7,518 nucleotides of DNA, taken from the NCBI GenBank assembly GCA_016763875.1, contig JAESSZ010000243.1:1-7518 (forward strand), in the 5' to 3' direction. Numbering within the stretch: the stretch's first letter is position 1; every line of letters begins with the position of its first letter. Shown here piece by piece: positions 5,994-7,518 of the stretch. The translations under genes were made by a program, and so were the position numbers. This stretch comes from Nannocystaceae bacterium (lineage in GTDB: Bacteria > Myxococcota_A > Polyangia > Nannocystales > Nannocystaceae). The notes under the pieces are model-generated. The model was not told the DNA's origin. It saw only the letters and a program-made list of their open reading frames with translations, and did no database searches.

Positions 5994-6560
5994 ATGGTCG
6001 GGAATTCGGAGACGAACGAGCTCAACGTCGAAGCACTCTACAAGCGCTACCACCGCCAGGTGTACGCGCTGGCGTGGTCGATCTTGAAAGACCAGGACGA
6101 GGCCTTGGACGCGGTCCATGACGCTTTCGTCAAGGTGATGCGCTCGGCGGAGCGTTTCGAGGGACGGTCCACGACCTTCTCGTGGCTCTACCGAATCGTC
6201 GTCAATGTGTGCATCGATCGCCGCCGCAAAAAGTACCGCTCGCACGAGCAGCCGCTCGACGAAGCAACCGAGCGGCGCTCATCGGCGCCCCCGACATCGG
6301 CGTTCGAGCCCAACGCCGCCTTCGAAGCGAACCTGCTGCGCTCCGCGCTCGACGCTGGCATCCGGGGCCTATCGGAACAGCACCGCACCGTCATCGTGAT
6401 GCGCGAGCTACAGGGGATGACCTACGAGCAGATCGCCGAAGGCATCGAATGTCCTAAGGGTACGGTCATGAGCCGCTTGTTCCATGCCCGCCGCAAACTT
6501 CGTCGCGCCCTCGGCGAGACTATCGAGCTCTCGCCTGAGCTCGCCGCGTCCGCGGCCTAG
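5994..6560 (+). CDS. ECF-type RNA polymerase sigma factor (sigma-70 family)
   Basis: This gene encodes 188 residues from ATG 5994, the first start after an in-frame TAG at 5988. No strong ribosome-binding site lies at proper spacing; GGGAGG at 5957-5962 is about 31 bases away, so initiation may be weak or depend on leader structure. Region sigma-2 spans ~12-82: 'LYKRYHRQVYALAW' start, 'DQDEALDAVHDAFVKV' (helix that binds the beta' clamp and -10), and 'TFSWLYRIVVNVCIDRRRKK'. A charged, Pro/Ser-rich linker follows (~83-110). Region sigma-4 (~113-173) holds 'LSEQHRTVIVMRELQGM' and the helix-turn-helix 'TYEQIAEGIECPKGTVMSRL' that reads the -35. This two-domain plan and size are those of ECF sigma factors, which redirect RNA polymerase to a small regulon, often for envelope or stress responses. 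No anti-sigma gene is adjacent: upstream is a divergent dehydrogenase and downstream a secreted LPMO-like protein. Control may therefore be transcriptional, perhaps through the upstream dyads. Confidence 0.95.
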   Translation: MVGNSETNELNVEALYKRYHRQVYALAWSILKDQDEALDAVHDAFVKVMRSAERFEGRSTTFSWLYRIVVNVCIDRRRKKYRSHEQPLDEATERRSSAPPTSAFEPNAAFEANLLRSALDAGIRGLSEQHRTVIVMRELQGMTYEQIAEGIECPKGTVMSRLFHARRKLRRALGETIELSPELAASAA

Positions 6561-6626
6561 CAGCCGGGTGCCTCGCGCCCCAACCGAGGTCGTGCGACTA
6601 CGGTTTGGACACGGACCAGACGTTGC

Positions 6627-6670
6627 GGCGGCGTTCCGCCCCACGAAACTCGGCGAGAGTTCGCTTTGTT
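6627..6670 (+). terminator. Two tandem hairpins after the sigma factor gene, possible terminator
   Basis: The first is GGCGG-CGTT-CCGCC at 6627-6640, a perfect 5-bp stem with a tetraloop. The second pairs CGAAACTC (6644-6651) with GAGTTCG (6657-6663) around a GGCGA loop, seven base pairs with one bulged A. It is followed by the T-rich CTTTGTT (6664-6670). They sit in the 161-bp gap between the sigma factor and the LPMO-like gene. If active, they would separate the two transcripts; the short interrupted T-tract keeps confidence low. Confidence 0.35.
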
Positions 6671-6721
6671 CAGCCGTCACGCAGCGGACCTCGCGGTACG
6701 ATCGCCGCAAGGTTACCGGCG

Positions 6722-7518
6722 ATGCATACGATGAGATCAGTTTGGGGTTGTTTGGGTACGGCAACGTTTGCAGCCACGATCGCGTGGTCAAACGCGGCCG
6801 CCGCCCATATTGAGATCGTGGTCCCCGACTCTCGGTACGGACCCGATATGATCAAGGACGCACCGTGCGGCCACCCCGACAACCCTCCGGGCACCGCGGA
6901 GCCGCACGTGTATCAGACCGGAGAGACGATCACGATCGTCGTCAACGAGTTCGTGGCGCATGAGGGCCACCTCCGCATCGCGTGGGCGGAGAACGACGAG
7001 GACATCGTCACGATCAACGGGTTCGATGACTTCGACAACTTCCCGGGCGTGTTGATGGACAACATCATCGACGAGCCAGGCATGAGCCAGTTCGCCATCG
7101 AGCTGACCCTACCCTCTGAAGAGTGCGAGAACTGCACGCTTCAAGTCATCCAGGTCATGTACGACGGCGACGGTTTTCAGGAGGACGACCTTTATTACAC
7201 GTGCGCCGACATTACGTTGCTCGATGTCATCCCGGGTGACGAGGACAGCGGCGGCGCGGATGAGACGGACGACGACGGGCCGGATGACGGCGGACCAGAC
7301 GACGGCGGGCCGGCCGACGGACCAGACGACGGTAGTGGAGCCGACGGAGCGGATGACGGCGGCACGACGGCCAACGGGAGCGACGGGAGCGACGGCACCG
7401 GAGGTGGTGCCGACGGGGGAAGTAGCGATGGCGGCGGGTGCTCGCTCGGCGGCGGGACACACGGGCTCCCCATCGGCGGTCTTGCGTGCGCGCTGCTCGG
7501 GCTCGGGCTGCGTCGGCG
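6722..7518 (+). CDS. Secreted LPMO-like protein (SCE4755-type) with MYXO-CTERM anchor, truncated at window end
   Basis: The frame runs from ATG 6722 past the window edge: 265 complete codons, no stop. AAGG at 6709-6712 is 9 bases upstream of ATG 6722; ATG 6731 is a less well-spaced alternative. A signal peptide (1-28) ends 'SNAAAA', so cleavage would expose His29 as the new N-terminus, the hallmark of copper 'histidine-brace' lytic polysaccharide monooxygenases. After it come 'IKDAPCGHP' (44-52), 'VAHEGHLRIAW' (78-88) whose His83 or His80 could be the second copper ligand, 'CENCTLQVIQVMYD' (135-148) and 'DLYYTCADI' (156-164) with Tyr158/159 as possible axial residues. C49, C135, C138 and C161 could form two disulfides. 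This pattern matches my recollection of the myxobacterial SCE4755 family, whose activity is described as LPMO-like. LPMOs cleave chitin, cellulose or other glycans oxidatively. A ~57-residue Asp/Gly-rich linker and a MYXO-CTERM tail then anchor the protein at the surface. Copper-chaperone or non-catalytic roles are alternatives. Confidence 0.85.
   Translation, partial: MHTMRSVWGCLGTATFAATIAWSNAAAAHIEIVVPDSRYGPDMIKDAPCGHPDNPPGTAEPHVYQTGETITIVVNEFVAHEGHLRIAWAENDEDIVTINGFDDFDNFPGVLMDNIIDEPGMSQFAIELTLPSEECENCTLQVIQVMYDGDGFQEDDLYYTCADITLLDVIPGDEDSGGADETDDDGPDDGGPDDGGPADGPDDGSGADGADDGGTTANGSDGSDGTGGGADGGSSDGGGCSLGGGTHGLPIGGLACALLGLGLRR
7268..7438 (+). repeat. Low-complexity Asp/Gly/Pro linker repeat
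   Basis: Codons 183-239 of the LPMO-like gene repeat DDGGP-type units (about four, with variants DDGP, ADGP, DDGS) and then grade into Gly/Ser/Asp-rich sequence such as 'NGSDGSDGTGGG'. The DNA repeats GACGACGGCGGGCC-like words, so length variation by slippage is likely. Such linkers separate the exported domain from the MYXO-CTERM anchor. They also produce long spurious frames on the minus strand. Confidence 0.75.
7439..7516 (+). other. MYXO-CTERM sorting signal (incomplete)
   Basis: Residues 240-265 of the LPMO-like protein comprise an invariant-type Cys240 after a Gly run ('GGGCSLGGG'), a hydrophobic helix 'LPIGGLACALLGLGL' (249-263) and Arg264-Arg265 at the window edge. Cys, transmembrane helix and Arg cluster is the tripartite myxobacterial C-terminal sorting signal, recognised by a myxosortase-type protease, with surface attachment through the Cys. 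The rest of the Arg cluster and the stop lie outside the window. Confidence 0.8.

Noticed and set aside
7268..7438. Tandem-repeat array or CRISPR-like element
   Set aside because: The periodicity is short, imperfect and in frame with a continuous coding sequence, as expected for a DDGGP linker; there are no spacers.
7109..7473. Minus-strand Pro/Ser/Val-rich frames under the linker of the LPMO-like gene
   Set aside because: They are the reverse complement of Asp/Gly/Pro repeat codons and have no independent support.

Overview
The window looks like part of a myxobacterial chromosome, probably a Nannocystis/Plesiocystis/Enhygromyxa-like member. The base composition is high-GC by eye. The last gene ends in what looks like a MYXO-CTERM sorting signal: a low-complexity Asp/Gly/Pro/Ser linker, an isolated Cys, a short hydrophobic helix and an Arg pair at the window edge. 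Its catalytic-type domain resembles the SCE4755 family of LPMO-like proteins known from myxobacteria. The first gene is a CsgA/C-factor-like short-chain dehydrogenase. The genus is inference; the order-level call is fairly safe.

Layout. (i) 2-148, plus strand: C-terminal end of an SDR oxidoreductase. (ii) 149-765: a gene-poor stretch holding one doubtful minus-strand membrane protein (200-640). (iii) 766-1683, minus strand: a class I SAM-dependent methyltransferase. (iv) 1764-2915, plus strand, divergent from the methyltransferase: an alpha/alpha-toroid protein built from repeated helical hairpins, followed with a 4-base GTGA overlap by a WecG/TagA/CpsF-family glycosyltransferase (2912-3673). 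About 60 bp later comes a lipoprotein of unknown function (3735-4847). (v) 4864-5823, minus strand and convergent: a zinc-dependent MDR alcohol dehydrogenase. (vi) 5824-5993: a divergent regulatory region with two copies of the dyad GTTGRGCAAC exactly 40 bp apart. (vii) 5994-6560, plus strand: an ECF-type sigma factor. (viii) 6722 to the window end, plus strand: a secreted LPMO-like, MYXO-CTERM protein, truncated at its C-terminus by the window.

How the genes may work together. The toroid protein and the glycosyltransferase look translationally coupled. With the divergent methyltransferase they suggest the edge of a surface- or exopolysaccharide biosynthesis locus: sugar transfer to a lipid carrier, glycan modification or trimming, and methylation. 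The lipoprotein may be co-transcribed but shows no recognised domain. The sigma factor and the LPMO-like protein face the same way but are separated by 161 bp with terminator-like hairpins, so a shared operon is not secure. No RNA gene, CRISPR array, insertion sequence or phage element was seen. The most unusual items are the toroid/glycosyltransferase pair, the copper-oxygenase-like surface protein, and the 40-bp-phased dyads ahead of the sigma factor. None of these proves a new system from sequence alone.
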